Positions 27,240 to 35,064 of a stretch of DNA of 64,000 bases are shown piece after piece (position 1 is the stretch's first letter; the number at the start of each line of letters is the position of its first letter). The notes under the pieces are model-generated. The model searched no databases. It was not told the origin of the DNA and was given only the letters and a program-made list of their open reading frames with translations. The stretch spans positions 1-64,000 of the forward strand of contig JAWZSN010000004.1 of NCBI GenBank assembly GCA_033875255.1. The letters run 5' to 3'. This DNA is from Marinimicrococcus sp033875255. GTDB taxonomy: Bacteria; Pseudomonadota; Alphaproteobacteria; Geminicoccales; Geminicoccaceae. The translations under genes were made by a program, and so were the position numbers.

Positions 27240-27575
27240 ATGATCGATCCGCTCCGGACCATGAGGGCCGTGTGGAAGGCGCTTGCTCGCCGCTGGCCGC
27301 GACGGTTTGTCCTGCGCGGCACCAACGTTCCGATCGAGCTCGTTCATATTGTCGAGCACGAAAGAGAGCCGCAATGCATCATCCGGCTACCCGACGGCAG
27401 CCGGATGAGGATAACCCCGGCCGATCTCGGCTCGAAGCCGATGCTGAGTGACGGGGTCGTGGGGCTCACCTGCGCCCTGGCGCTGGCCGCCGCGGTGGCG
27501 GCCCTGTCTACGCCCGCCGCCGACCGCAGTACGACACAGGAGGTCATGGCCATGGCCTGCTCTCTCCCGGAATAG
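27240..27575 (+). CDS. Small protein of unknown function with one membrane segment
   Basis: A protein of 111 residues with a promoter-like pair and a GGAG about seven bases before the ATG, which argues that it is expressed. The N-terminus is basic (RTMRAVWKALARRWPRRFVLR). The middle (IVEHEREPQCIIRLPDGSRMRITPADL) resembles a small beta-type fold. A hydrophobic helix (about 72-92, GVVGLTCALALAAAVAALST) follows, then a short tail. I do not recognise a family. It converges on another small membrane-protein frame with a 9-base gap. Confidence 0.55.
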   Translation: MIDPLRTMRAVWKALARRWPRRFVLRGTNVPIELVHIVEHEREPQCIIRLPDGSRMRITPADLGSKPMLSDGVVGLTCALALAAAVAALSTPAADRSTTQEVMAMACSLPE

Positions 27576-27584
27576 GCCGGTCGC

Positions 27585-27881
27585 TCAACGACCGGGGCTG
27601 AGCGAGGCCGGGACGGCCTCCGGGGCCGGCTGGGGCGCCCCCTTGACCGTGGCCAGCATGGCGGCCACATGGCCCGCCGCCGCCTCGTAGGGCACATAGC
27701 CGGCGATGCGCCGGGCGGTGCGGTCGAAATCGCGGTCGATCGCCGCCAGCGTCGCGAGCGCGCCCACCACGGCCAGCACCGGCAGCATGGCGCCGACCAG
27801 CACCCGAACCAGTCGTGAGGCGCGGTGGGTGGCGGGGGGCGGCGCGCAGCGCACCGCGAACCTCTCCACGGGCCGAAGCAT
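27585..27881 (-). CDS. Small predicted membrane protein downstream of the kinase
   Basis: A protein of 98 residues from the ATG at 27881, which has GGAGG eight bases upstream; a longer version from 27902 is possible. One hydrophobic helix (about 21-42, LVRVLVGAMLPVLAVVGALATL) is followed by a short segment AIDRDFDRTARRIAGYVPYE and a Pro/Ala-rich tail. No family is recognised. It is the last frame on the minus strand after the degP/response regulator/histidine kinase genes, 121 bases beyond the kinase stop. It could be an accessory of that system, or a chance frame. Confidence 0.45.
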   Translation of the reverse strand: MLRPVERFAVRCAPPPATHRASRLVRVLVGAMLPVLAVVGALATLAAIDRDFDRTARRIAGYVPYEAAAGHVAAMLATVKGAPQPAPEAVPASLSPGR

Positions 27882-28002
27882 TCCTCGATCCTCCAACGAC
27901 ATGACCTTGCCTGCAGCAAGGAAGCATGGAGGGCCGGGGCGAATCGTTAACGTCCTGGCAACAATAACGGCGGACGGTACCGCGATGCGCTGCTTTGGCG
28001 CC

Positions 28003-29487
28003 TCAGGCGGCATCGGCCCCCGGGACCGGCGGCGGCAGCGTCAGCCGCACCTTGAGGCCGGGACCGGCATCGGCCAGCTCGAGGGTGGCGTCGTGCAGCC
28101 GCGCCACCGCCAGCACCAGGCTCAGACCCAACCCGTTACCGGGCGTCGTGCGCTCGCCGTGCAGGCGGACGAAGCGCTGCAGGGCCCGCTCGTGCGACTC
28201 CTCGGGGATGCCCGGCCCGTCGTCGGTGACGGTCACGAAGGGGGCGGGGGTGCTGCCGGTGGCGATGCGGACATGGCCCTCGGGCGGCGTGTACTTCACC
28301 GCATTGTCGACCAGATTGGCCATCGCCTGGGCCAGCAGCTGGCGGTTGCCCAGCACCTCGACCGGCCCATCGGGCTCGATCGCCAGCTCGATCGCCTTCT
28401 CCTCGGCGAGCGGCTCGTAGAGGTCGAAGACGTCGCGGGCGAGCTCGGCCAGGTCGACCCTTTCCCATTCGCTGCGCTGGGCTCCGGATTCCGCCCGGGC
28501 GATGTTGAGGAGCGCGTTGAAGGTGGCGATCAGCGCGTCGGCGTCGCGCATCGTCGCCTCGAGCAGCTCGCGCGCCTCCCCGCGGCCCGGATCGTGGAGC
28601 AGCGCCACCTCGATCCGCGAGCGCAGGCGGGTCAGCGGCGTGCGCAGGTCGTGCGCCACATTGTCGGTGACCTCGCGCATGCCGGCCACCAGCCGCTCGA
28701 TCCGCTCCAGCATGGCATTGAGATTGGCGGCCAGCTCGTCGAACTCGTCGCCGCCGCCGTCGAGCTGGACGCGGCGGCCGAGATGGCCGGCCATCACCGC
28801 GGCGGTGGCGCGGTTGATGTGCTCGAGCCGGCTGGTGGTCCAGCGGCTCATGGCGAAGCCGCCGACCACGCCCAGCAGCAGCATCATGCCGGCGCCGAGG
28901 AAGATGGCGTTGCGCAGGAGATGCTCGGTGCGCCGCTTGTCCTCGATGTCGCGGCCGACGAGCAGCCGGTAGCCGTCGCGCAGCGCCACCGGGCGGGCGA
29001 TGACGCGGTGCCGCTCGGTGCTGTCGGTGTCGTCGGCGAGCTGGAGGGTGAGGCGATAGCTGCCGTCCCCCTCGGGCGGGGTCTCGGGCCAGCGCACGAG
29101 GTTGCCGGCCACCGGCCGGCCGTCGGGCCGCACCAGGAGATAGAAGCTTCGACGGTCGGGATCGTGCTGCGAGCGCAGCGTCACCGTGTCGCGGACCGCC
29201 TCGACGCCATAGAGGAAATCCTGCTCGATGAGGCCTTTGACCTCGGCCTCGATGGTCTCGGTGGTCTGCTGCTCCATGAAGTTGACGCTGGAGACGAAGA
29301 CGAAGGTGAGCAGCGCCAGCGCCGAGGCCGAGAACACCAGCAGGTAGGCCAGCGTCAGCCGGAAGGTGGAGGATCTAAGGAGCCTTGTCCGCAGCGCGGA
29401 GGCTGTAGCCGGCGCCGCGGACCGTGTGGATGAGCGGGTAGTCGAAGCCACGGTCGACCTTCTGCCGGAGCCGGCTGATATGGACAT
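28003..29487 (-). CDS. Two-component sensor histidine kinase
   Basis: An inner-membrane sensor of up to 494 residues. Counting from the furthest start there are two transmembrane helices (about 44-66 and 195-213) flanking a periplasmic domain of about 130 residues, then HAMP (about 214-266), HisKA with the phospho-His279 in VAHDLRTPLTRLRSR, and HATPase_c with NLVDNAVKYTPP (N box), VTDDGPGIP (G1) and GNGLGLSLV (G2). Alleles of this type sit beside degP in rhizobia (FeuQ-like). The start is unclear: the open frame overlaps the regulator by about 110 bases, and the expected N-terminus (RTRLLRSSTFRLTLAY) has no ATG nearby, only CTG or more distant GTG/ATG. The 29487 coordinate is therefore a maximum. 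Confidence 0.9.
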   Translation of the reverse strand: MSISAGSGRRSTVASTTRSSTRSAAPATASALRTRLLRSSTFRLTLAYLLVFSASALALLTFVFVSSVNFMEQQTTETIEAEVKGLIEQDFLYGVEAVRDTVTLRSQHDPDRRSFYLLVRPDGRPVAGNLVRWPETPPEGDGSYRLTLQLADDTDSTERHRVIARPVALRDGYRLLVGRDIEDKRRTEHLLRNAIFLGAGMMLLLGVVGGFAMSRWTTSRLEHINRATAAVMAGHLGRRVQLDGGGDEFDELAANLNAMLERIERLVAGMREVTDNVAHDLRTPLTRLRSRIEVALLHDPGRGEARELLEATMRDADALIATFNALLNIARAESGAQRSEWERVDLAELARDVFDLYEPLAEEKAIELAIEPDGPVEVLGNRQLLAQAMANLVDNAVKYTPPEGHVRIATGSTPAPFVTVTDDGPGIPEESHERALQRFVRLHGERTTPGNGLGLSLVLAVARLHDATLELADAGPGLKVRLTLPPPVPGADAA

Positions 29488-30070
29488 CGATGACGTTGGT
29501 CTGGGGATCGAAACGGTAGTCCCAGACCTTCTCGAGCAGCATGGTGCGCGTCATCACCTGGCCGGCATGGCGCATCAGCACCTCGAGGATCTTGAACTCG
29601 CGCGGCTGCAGGTCGATCTCGACGCCGGCCCGCTCGACCCGCCGCGAGAGCAGGTCCATCGAGAGGTCGGCATGGCGGAGCACCGTCTCGCGGCCGCCAT
29701 CGGTCTCGGCGAGACTGCGCCGCACCAGCGCCTCGAGCCGCGCCAGGAGCTCGGAGAAGGCGTAGGGCTTGACGAGATAGTCGTCGCCGCCGGCGCGCAG
29801 CCCCTTGACCCGGTCGTCGACCTCGCCGAGCGCGCTCAAGAACAGGACCGGCGTGCCGTTGCCGGTCGCCCGCAGGGTCTTGACCAGGCTCAGCCCGTCG
29901 AGGCCCGGCAGCATCCGGTCGACCACCAGCGCGTCGTAGCGCTCGGTCGCCGCCATCAGGAGGCCGTCCTTGCCATGGTGGGCGAGATCGGCGGTATGGC
30001 CGCTCTCGCCCAGCCCTTTGGCCATGTAGGCGGCGGCGTCCTTGTCGTCCTCGATCACCAGGATGCGCAT
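29375..30070 (-). CDS. OmpR-family response regulator
   Basis: A DNA-binding regulator of 231 residues from the Met at 30070 (MRILVIEDDKDAAAYMAKGL). The receiver has D8/D9, phospho-acceptor Asp51 (LVVDRMLPGLDG) and Lys101 (YLVKPY). The winged-helix effector ends VIDVHISRLRQKVDRGF..HTVRGAGYSLR. Met30070 has little ribosome-site support; ATGs up to 60 bases upstream (for instance the one preceded by GGAGGCGAGG) could be used instead and would add a short N-terminal extension. It lies between degP (122-bp gap) and the kinase it probably pairs with. Confidence 0.94.
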   Translation of the reverse strand: MRILVIEDDKDAAAYMAKGLGESGHTADLAHHGKDGLLMAATERYDALVVDRMLPGLDGLSLVKTLRATGNGTPVLFLSALGEVDDRVKGLRAGGDDYLVKPYAFSELLARLEALVRRSLAETDGGRETVLRHADLSMDLLSRRVERAGVEIDLQPREFKILEVLMRHAGQVMTRTMLLEKVWDYRFDPQTNVIDVHISRLRQKVDRGFDYPLIHTVRGAGYSLRAADKAP

Positions 30071-30192
30071 GTGAAAGGCCTGAGAGGTGTCATGTCGGGA
30101 GGCCATCGCCTCGACCATCCTCGCCTCCATATGCAGGAGCCTGTCGGTGGGCGGCAAGGGCCGCATGAGCGGCGGCCCTTGCCTTGGTACGC

Positions 30193-31686
30193 TCAGGACT
30201 CGGCGAACGGGACCGCCATGAAGATCTGCGCGCCGTCGCGATAGACCAGCAGGAGGGCCACCTTCTTGCCGTTCTCCTCGGCCTCCTTGATGGCGGAGGC
30301 GGCCTCGGCGGGGCTGGTCACGTCCTTGCCGCCGATGGCCAGGATCACGTCGCCGGGCTGGACACCCTTCTCGGCCGCCGGCTTGTCGGGCTGCACCCCG
30401 CTGACCAGCACGCCGCGCCCGCCCTCGAGGCCGAGCTGGGCGCGCATCTGCGGGGTGACCTCGGCCAGCGCGATGCCGAGCCGGGCCTTCTGCGGCTCGG
30501 CGGTCTCCTCGGCGGCCGCGACCTGCTCGGCCTTCTTCATCGTCCCGACCTCGACCTCGACCGTCTTGCGTTCGCCATTGGCCCACACCGTCACCTCGGC
30601 CGGCTTGTCCGGCTCGGCCTCGGCCACGGCACGGGTGAGCTGGCGGAGACGCTCGATCTTCGTGCCGGCGAAGTCGAGAATGACCTGGCCGCTCGCAAGG
30701 CCCGCCTTGGCCGCCGGGCTGCCCGGCTCGACCTTGCTGATCAGCGCGCCCGCGGCCTCCTCGAGGCCCAGCCCCTCGGCGATGTCGGGCGTCACCTCCT
30801 GGATGCTCACGCCGAGCCAGCCGCGCCGGACCTCGCCGTCGTCCTTGAGGTCGTCGACGATCGACTGGGCGAGATTGGCCGAGATCGCGAAGCCGATGCC
30901 GACGCTGCCGCCCGAGGGCGAGAAGATCATGCTGTTGACCCCCACCACCTGGCCGTCGAGATTGAAGGTCGGGCCACCGGAATTGCCGCGGTTGATCGGC
31001 GCGTCCACCTGGATGAAGTCGTCGTAGGGGCCGCTGCCGAGCTCGCGCCCGGTGGCCGAGACGATGCCGGCGGTGACGGTGCCGCCCAGGCCGAACGGGT
31101 TGCCCACGGCCACCACCTTGTCGCCGACCTTGACCTTGCTGCTGTCGCCGAACTCGACGAACGGCAGGGTCTTGTCGGCCTTGATCTCGATGAGCGCCAG
31201 GTCGGTCTTCTCGTCGATCCCCTTGAGGCTCGCCTCGAGGGTGGTGCCGTCCTGAAGGGTCACGGTGATCCGGTCGGCGCCGCCCACCACGTGCGCGTTG
31301 GTGACGATCAGACCGTCGGCCGAGACGACGAAGCCCGAGCCCTCGCCGCGAAGCAGCTCCTCGCGCGGCGCCTGCTGCGGGGGCTGCCCGAAATAGCGCT
31401 CGAAGAAGCGGCGCATCTCGGGATCGGCCATGGGGCCGGCGCCGGGGCCGCCAACCTGCTTGGTGCGCTCGACCGAGACGTTGACGACGGCCGGCAGGAC
31501 CGCCTCGACCAGCTCGGCGTAGGAGGAGGAGAAGTCCGCGGGCCCGTGGCTGCGCAGCTGCTCGGTGACCGAGCCCGGCTGGGCCCAGGCCGGCGCGCCA
31601 CCCACGAGGGCTAGCGTCAGCGCCGAGGCCATGCCGAGCCGGGCGAGGCGGCGCCGGCCGGCGCTTGCATGGACGGGGAAAGACAT
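30193..31686 (-). CDS. degP: DegP/HtrA-family periplasmic serine protease
   Basis: An envelope stress protease and chaperone of 497 residues from the ATG at 31686. A signal peptide of about 35 residues ends at AWA-QPG. The trypsin-like domain carries His132 (TNAHVV), Asp162 (KTDLALIEI) and Ser236 (RGNSGGP). Two PDZ domains follow (about 285-370, GWLGVSIQEVTPDIAEGLGL; and 400-485, ARLGIALAEVTPQMRAQLGL). It is the first gene of the degP-regulator-kinase run. Feedback of the regulator on degP, as in other envelope stress systems, is likely but not shown by the sequence. Confidence 0.96.
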   Translation of the reverse strand: MSFPVHASAGRRRLARLGMASALTLALVGGAPAWAQPGSVTEQLRSHGPADFSSSYAELVEAVLPAVVNVSVERTKQVGGPGAGPMADPEMRRFFERYFGQPPQQAPREELLRGEGSGFVVSADGLIVTNAHVVGGADRITVTLQDGTTLEASLKGIDEKTDLALIEIKADKTLPFVEFGDSSKVKVGDKVVAVGNPFGLGGTVTAGIVSATGRELGSGPYDDFIQVDAPINRGNSGGPTFNLDGQVVGVNSMIFSPSGGSVGIGFAISANLAQSIVDDLKDDGEVRRGWLGVSIQEVTPDIAEGLGLEEAAGALISKVEPGSPAAKAGLASGQVILDFAGTKIERLRQLTRAVAEAEPDKPAEVTVWANGERKTVEVEVGTMKKAEQVAAAEETAEPQKARLGIALAEVTPQMRAQLGLEGGRGVLVSGVQPDKPAAEKGVQPGDVILAIGGKDVTSPAEAASAIKEAEENGKKVALLLVYRDGAQIFMAVPFAES

Positions 31687-31853
31687 TGGCGATGATCCCT
31701 GGTTGCCTGCACCCTGAGCCTTGCCGTGCCCGGCGGGTGCTGCTCTCGTGTCAGCCGACAAGCTAGTGATCGCACATGGCCTGCGCTTGTCGGGCGGGTG
31801 ACATTTCATTAACTGGCCACAGGCCGGCGGGTGGCGAGGGGTGAGGAGGGGCC

Positions 31854-32642
31854 GTGAGGATTGCGCTTTGGCAGGCGGCGGGGCAGCCGCAGGAGCGGGG
31901 CGAGCGGCTCGCAGCCTTGCGGTCCGCCGCGCTCGAGGCGGCGGACCAGGGGGCGCGCCTGCTGCTGGCGCCCGAGCTGGGGCTGGTGGGCGAGGTGGCG
32001 CCGCGCGAGCTGGCGGCCCTCGCCGAGCCGTCCGACGGCGAGGGACCGCGAGTGGTGGGTCGGATTGCCGCGGAAGCCGGCCTCGCCATTCTGATCGGCT
32101 ATCCCGAGCGCTGCACCGGCCGCACCTACAGCGCCGCCCTGCTGGTCGACCGCCACGGCCACTCCCTCGCCAGCTACCGGCGGTCCCATGTCCGGCCGGA
32201 AGAGGCACAGCTCGTCGCGCGCGGCCAGTGGCTCACCATCGTGCCGTTCGAGGGACGCCGGCTGGGGCTCCTGCTGGGCTACGACCTGGCCTTTCCCGAG
32301 GCCGCCCGCGGTCTGGTCCTGAGCGGCGCCGACCTGCTCGTCGCCGCCGGCGGCGGGTCCTCGGGCGATGCCCACCTGCTGGAGGTGCTGCTGCCGGCAC
32401 GCGCGCTCGAGAACGGCGTGCCGCTGGCCTGGGCGAGCCATGCTGGCGGCGAGGGTGCGCCGAGCCGGGTGCTGGGCGCGGACGGGCGGCCGCTCGTCCG
32501 GCTGGCGGAAGGACCGGCCGTCGCCGTAGCGGATCTGCCTCCGGCGGCGGCCGCCATCGACCTTCGGGATCGCCGTCCCCAGCTCTACCAGCGGCTGGCG
32601 ATGGTTGACGCTGTCGCCGGGCGTGCGGCAAGCTTGGCCTAG
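31854..32642 (+). CDS. Nitrilase-fold protein without catalytic Cys and Lys
   Basis: A carbon-nitrogen hydrolase fold of 262 residues starting at a GTG after GAGGAGGGG. The fold is clear from end to end: MRIALWQAAGQP at the start, LLLAPELGL (Glu41 kept), IGYPERCTGRTYSAALLVD, YRRSHV, RRLGLLLGYDLAFPEAARGL, GADLLVAAGG and RALENGVPLAWASHAG. Family members need a Glu-Lys-Cys triad. The Lys of YRKxH is Arg110 here, and the Cys of the ICYDxxFPE motif is Gly142 (LLGYDLAFPE). The protein should therefore not act as a normal amidase and may be a binding or regulatory pseudoenzyme. It is divergent from degP and upstream of a universal stress protein. Confidence 0.85.
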   Translation: MRIALWQAAGQPQERGERLAALRSAALEAADQGARLLLAPELGLVGEVAPRELAALAEPSDGEGPRVVGRIAAEAGLAILIGYPERCTGRTYSAALLVDRHGHSLASYRRSHVRPEEAQLVARGQWLTIVPFEGRRLGLLLGYDLAFPEAARGLVLSGADLLVAAGGGSSGDAHLLEVLLPARALENGVPLAWASHAGGEGAPSRVLGADGRPLVRLAEGPAVAVADLPPAAAAIDLRDRRPQLYQRLAMVDAVAGRAASLA

Positions 32643-32682
32643 AAAGAGGGGCCAGGGGTGCCCCGGAGGCTGCGGAACGCCG

Positions 32683-33534
32683 ATGAAGACCATTCTCGCC
32701 CATCTCGAGATCAGCCCGGTGCTGGGGTCCGTGCTCCAGTGTGCGCTGCTGGCTGGCCGGCGCTTCGACAGCTACATCGAGGGCCTGCACATGCGCCCGG
32801 GCCAGCCGGACGTCATCGCCGCCGGCGCCGATGGCTTCGTTGCCGCCGCCCCGGACCTCGTGGCCGGCTTCGAGCGCGAGGCCAAGGAGCGTGCCGAGAA
32901 GGCCCGCGAGACGTTCGAGGCCTTCATGCGCGAGCACGAGCTGCCGCGCTTCAGCGAGGGCCGCACCGGCCTGTCCGCCGACTGGCGCGTCGAGCTCTCC
33001 AGCGGCCAGTCGGCACTGGGCAGCCTCGGCCGGGTGTTCGACCTGGTCGTGGTGGGCCGGCCGCTGCGCGATTCGATCGCCCCCAGCATGGCCTCGCTCG
33101 AGGCGGCGCTGTTCGAGACCGGCCGGCCGCTGCTGATCGCCCCGCCCAAGGCGCCCACCCAGCTCGGCGAGCATCCGGTGATCGCCTGGAACGGCTCGAC
33201 CGAGACGGCGCGCACCGTGGCTTTCGCCATGCCGTTCCTGCGCACCGCCACGAAGGTCACCGTGCTCAGTGTGGAGAAGGGCCTGGTCTCGGGCCCGAGC
33301 GCCGCCGAGCTCGCCCGCAACCTGGTGCGTAACGGCATCGACTGCGACTGGCGCGAGGCGCCGTGCGGCGAGCGCAGCGTCGGCCAGGCGATGGTCGAGG
33401 AGGCGATGCAGCTCGGCTGCGACCTGCTGGTCAAGGGCGCCTACACCCAGAGCCGCCTGCGCCAGATGATCTTCGGCGGGGCCACCAGCCACATCCTGGC
33501 CGAGGCCGAGATTCCCGTCTTGATGGCGCATTGA
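32683..33534 (+). CDS. Universal stress protein, two-domain
   Basis: A cytoplasmic protein of 283 residues with two UspA-like halves. The first (1-140) starts MKTILAHLEISPVLGSVLQCALLAGRRF and contains DLVVVGRP; the second (about 160-283) ends CDLLVKGAYTQSRLRQMIFG followed by GATSHILAEAEIPVLMAH, the Gly-rich nucleotide-binding signature of the family. It binds nucleotides in related proteins; the specific role is unknown. It is 40 bases after the nitrilase-fold gene and 10 bases before a small membrane protein gene, so these three probably form one transcript ended by the terminator at 34041. Confidence 0.9.
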   Translation: MKTILAHLEISPVLGSVLQCALLAGRRFDSYIEGLHMRPGQPDVIAAGADGFVAAAPDLVAGFEREAKERAEKARETFEAFMREHELPRFSEGRTGLSADWRVELSSGQSALGSLGRVFDLVVVGRPLRDSIAPSMASLEAALFETGRPLLIAPPKAPTQLGEHPVIAWNGSTETARTVAFAMPFLRTATKVTVLSVEKGLVSGPSAAELARNLVRNGIDCDWREAPCGERSVGQAMVEEAMQLGCDLLVKGAYTQSRLRQMIFGGATSHILAEAEIPVLMAH

Positions 33535-33544
33535 GGAAGCCACG

Positions 33545-33991
33545 ATGATGACCTCGCTCGCCGTGGCGCTGCACGCGCTGGCGGCCCTTTTGTGGGTCGG
33601 TGGCATGGCCTTCGCCTACATGTTCTTGCGCCCGAGCCTGCCGCCGCTTGCCGCCGCGGAGCGGCTTGGCCTGTGGCGGCGCCTGTTCGGGCGCTTCTTT
33701 CCGGCGGTCGGCGGCGCCATCCTGGTGCTGCTGGTGACCGGCTACTGGCTCTTCCTCGGCGCGGGGATCAGCGGCGGGCATGTGCATCTCATGCAGGCGC
33801 TGGGCTGGCTGATGTTCCTGCTCTACGGCCATCTCGTGGGCGCGCCCTGGAAGCGCTTCCGCAACGCCGTCGACGATGGCGACGTGCAGGCGGCGGCCGC
33901 CCATCTCGAGAGCATCCGCCGAACCATCGCCATCAATCTCGTGTTGGGCGTGGTGGTCGTGGCGGTGGGAGCGAGTGGTCGCTACTGGTAG
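33545..33991 (+). CDS. CopD-like integral membrane protein
   Basis: An inner-membrane protein of 148 residues with four hydrophobic helices (about 4-27, 49-72, 80-98 and 125-143). HALAALLWVGGMAFAYMFLRP near the start and GHLVGAPWKRFRNAVDDGD in the middle resemble the CopD/DUF2269-type family, in which conserved His residues may bind metal or heme. Here His10, His80, His82 and His95 are candidates. The function is not known. It is the last gene before a strong terminator. Confidence 0.7.
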   Translation: MMTSLAVALHALAALLWVGGMAFAYMFLRPSLPPLAAAERLGLWRRLFGRFFPAVGGAILVLLVTGYWLFLGAGISGGHVHLMQALGWLMFLLYGHLVGAPWKRFRNAVDDGDVQAAAAHLESIRRTIAINLVLGVVVVAVGASGRYW

Positions 33992-34040
33992 CCGTCGGCG
34001 TCACCTCGTAGCTCACGCGGGACCTTGCATCACCCGCGAG

Positions 34041-34074
34041 AAAGCCCGGCAGCCATGGACGCGCCGGGCTTTTT
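34041..34074 (+). terminator. Rho-independent terminator
   Basis: AAAGCCCGGC (34041-34050) and GCCGGGCTTT (34063-34072) form a perfect 10-bp stem with a 12-base loop, followed by TT on the plus strand and with A's at its base. This is the clearest intrinsic terminator in the window. It ends the nitrilase-fold/usp/CopD-like transcript. It could also act on the minus strand for fliW, which stops at 34224, because the stem is flanked by A's that become U's. Confidence 0.85.
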
Positions 34075-34223
34075 CAGTGCCGGCGTGTTGAGGAGGTGCC
34101 GATCCGCGGCGAGCGTGGCTCTGGACCCGCGGCGCGAGAGCTGCGGTTGCGGCACCCGCAGGCGACGGGCCTGCCGGCGCCGGGATCCTTGGCGGCAGAC
34201 CACAAACGGCGGCGCGCGACGTC

Positions 34224-34703
34224 TCAGGGGCCGGGCTGCAAGGGTGCGCGCAGCGGATGGCGCGGCGTCGAGAGCACGATCTGCGCGCCCGAGCGGGTGT
34301 GGACGTCGATGAAGACAGGGGCGCGCACGTTGACGTGCAGCTGCTCCCCGTCGCCGCCGCCGACCATCAGCAGCACCAGAAGATCCCTGCCCGAGCCGCC
34401 GAGTGCTGCCACCGCCTCGTCGATCTCGGCGCGATCGAACAGCCGCCCGGGCTGCTCGACGGCCACCGTGACGAACGAGGGCGCCTCGCGCGCGCAGCCG
34501 CGCAGGACGAGGAACGGACCCGCAGCATCGGGCGGAGCCACCAGCTCGTAATCGCGGCTGCCGGGAAAGCCGGGGACGCCGCGCGGGAAGTGCACGGTCA
34601 TGACCGAACGGCCGGCACCCGGCGTGTCCTCAACCGGCGGGCTCACGGCACCGGTGCGCTCTTGGAGGGCCGCTTTCTCGCGGCTGGCGGCTTCGCAGAG
34701 CAT
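34224..34703 (-). CDS. fliW: FliW-like flagellar assembly factor
   Basis: FliW binds flagellin and CsrA, relieving CsrA repression of flagellin translation. It has 159 residues: a 35-residue N-terminal extension, then the FliW core with VHFPRGVPGFPGSRDYEL (37-54), FVTVAVEQPGRLF, DLLVLLMVGGG, LHVNVRAPVFIDVHTRSGAQIVL and a closing HPLRAPL. The ATG at 34703 is chosen because AGGAG lies eight bases before it. No flagellar gene or csrA is in the window, which is unusual for this normally flagellin- or csrA-linked gene. A perfect palindrome lies 33 bases upstream. Confidence 0.82.
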   Translation of the reverse strand: MLCEAASREKAALQERTGAVSPPVEDTPGAGRSVMTVHFPRGVPGFPGSRDYELVAPPDAAGPFLVLRGCAREAPSFVTVAVEQPGRLFDRAEIDEAVAALGGSGRDLLVLLMVGGGDGEQLHVNVRAPVFIDVHTRSGAQIVLSTPRHPLRAPLQPGP

Positions 34704-34736
34704 GGTCGGTCTTCTCCTGGCCTGTCACCAGCACAC

Positions 34737-34756
34737 CTTAACCACCGTTGGTTAAG
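34737..34756. promoter_or_regulatory. Palindromic operator-like site upstream of fliW
   Basis: CTTAACCACCGTTGGTTAAG is an inverted repeat with 8-bp arms and a 4-base loop, in a locally AT-rich stretch 33 bases before the fliW start. Both arms contain TTAACCA, which resembles the half site of the cell-cycle regulator CtrA of alphaproteobacteria, but the spacing (10 bases between the TTAA pairs) is not the standard seven. A role as a transcription-factor site for fliW is inference. Confidence 0.45.
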
Positions 34757-35064
34757 CAATTCCTAAGTCCGGAAGTATTGACGATACCCGAGGAGCCGAC
34801 CCGGGCGACCGTGCCGGGTCGGGCACCGGGCCGGCGTCGGCCCGGATCTCGGCGGTCTGGTGCGGCTCGCCCCAGTCATCCAGGGCGATCCCCGCCCGGC
34901 ACGGCCGCGCGCAGCGTCCGCACGCCGCCGCGGCTGTGGCGCCGCCCTGCAACACCGCCAGGCAATTATGCGGGCGCAACGCTTTCCCGCGCAGGAAGCG
35001 GGTGGTAAGCGGCGCGGCGCGCTCTAGCTTGCGCGTCGCGCGACCCATCACACGCAGAGGTTCG
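34757..35064. other. Intergenic region fliW / terC-like
   Basis: About 308 bases with no gene. It is GC-rich, with several self-complementary stretches (for example CGACCCGG..CCGGGTCG near 34797-34820) and a partial GCCGCGCGCAGCG repeat motif at about 34902-34914. I looked for the yybP-ykoY manganese riboswitch, which often precedes terC-family genes, and did not find its conserved core. Confidence 0.4.

Noticed and set aside
34757..35064. Possible yybP-ykoY manganese riboswitch before the terC-like gene
   Set aside because: No conserved core of that riboswitch could be found on the plus strand, although the gene family often has one.
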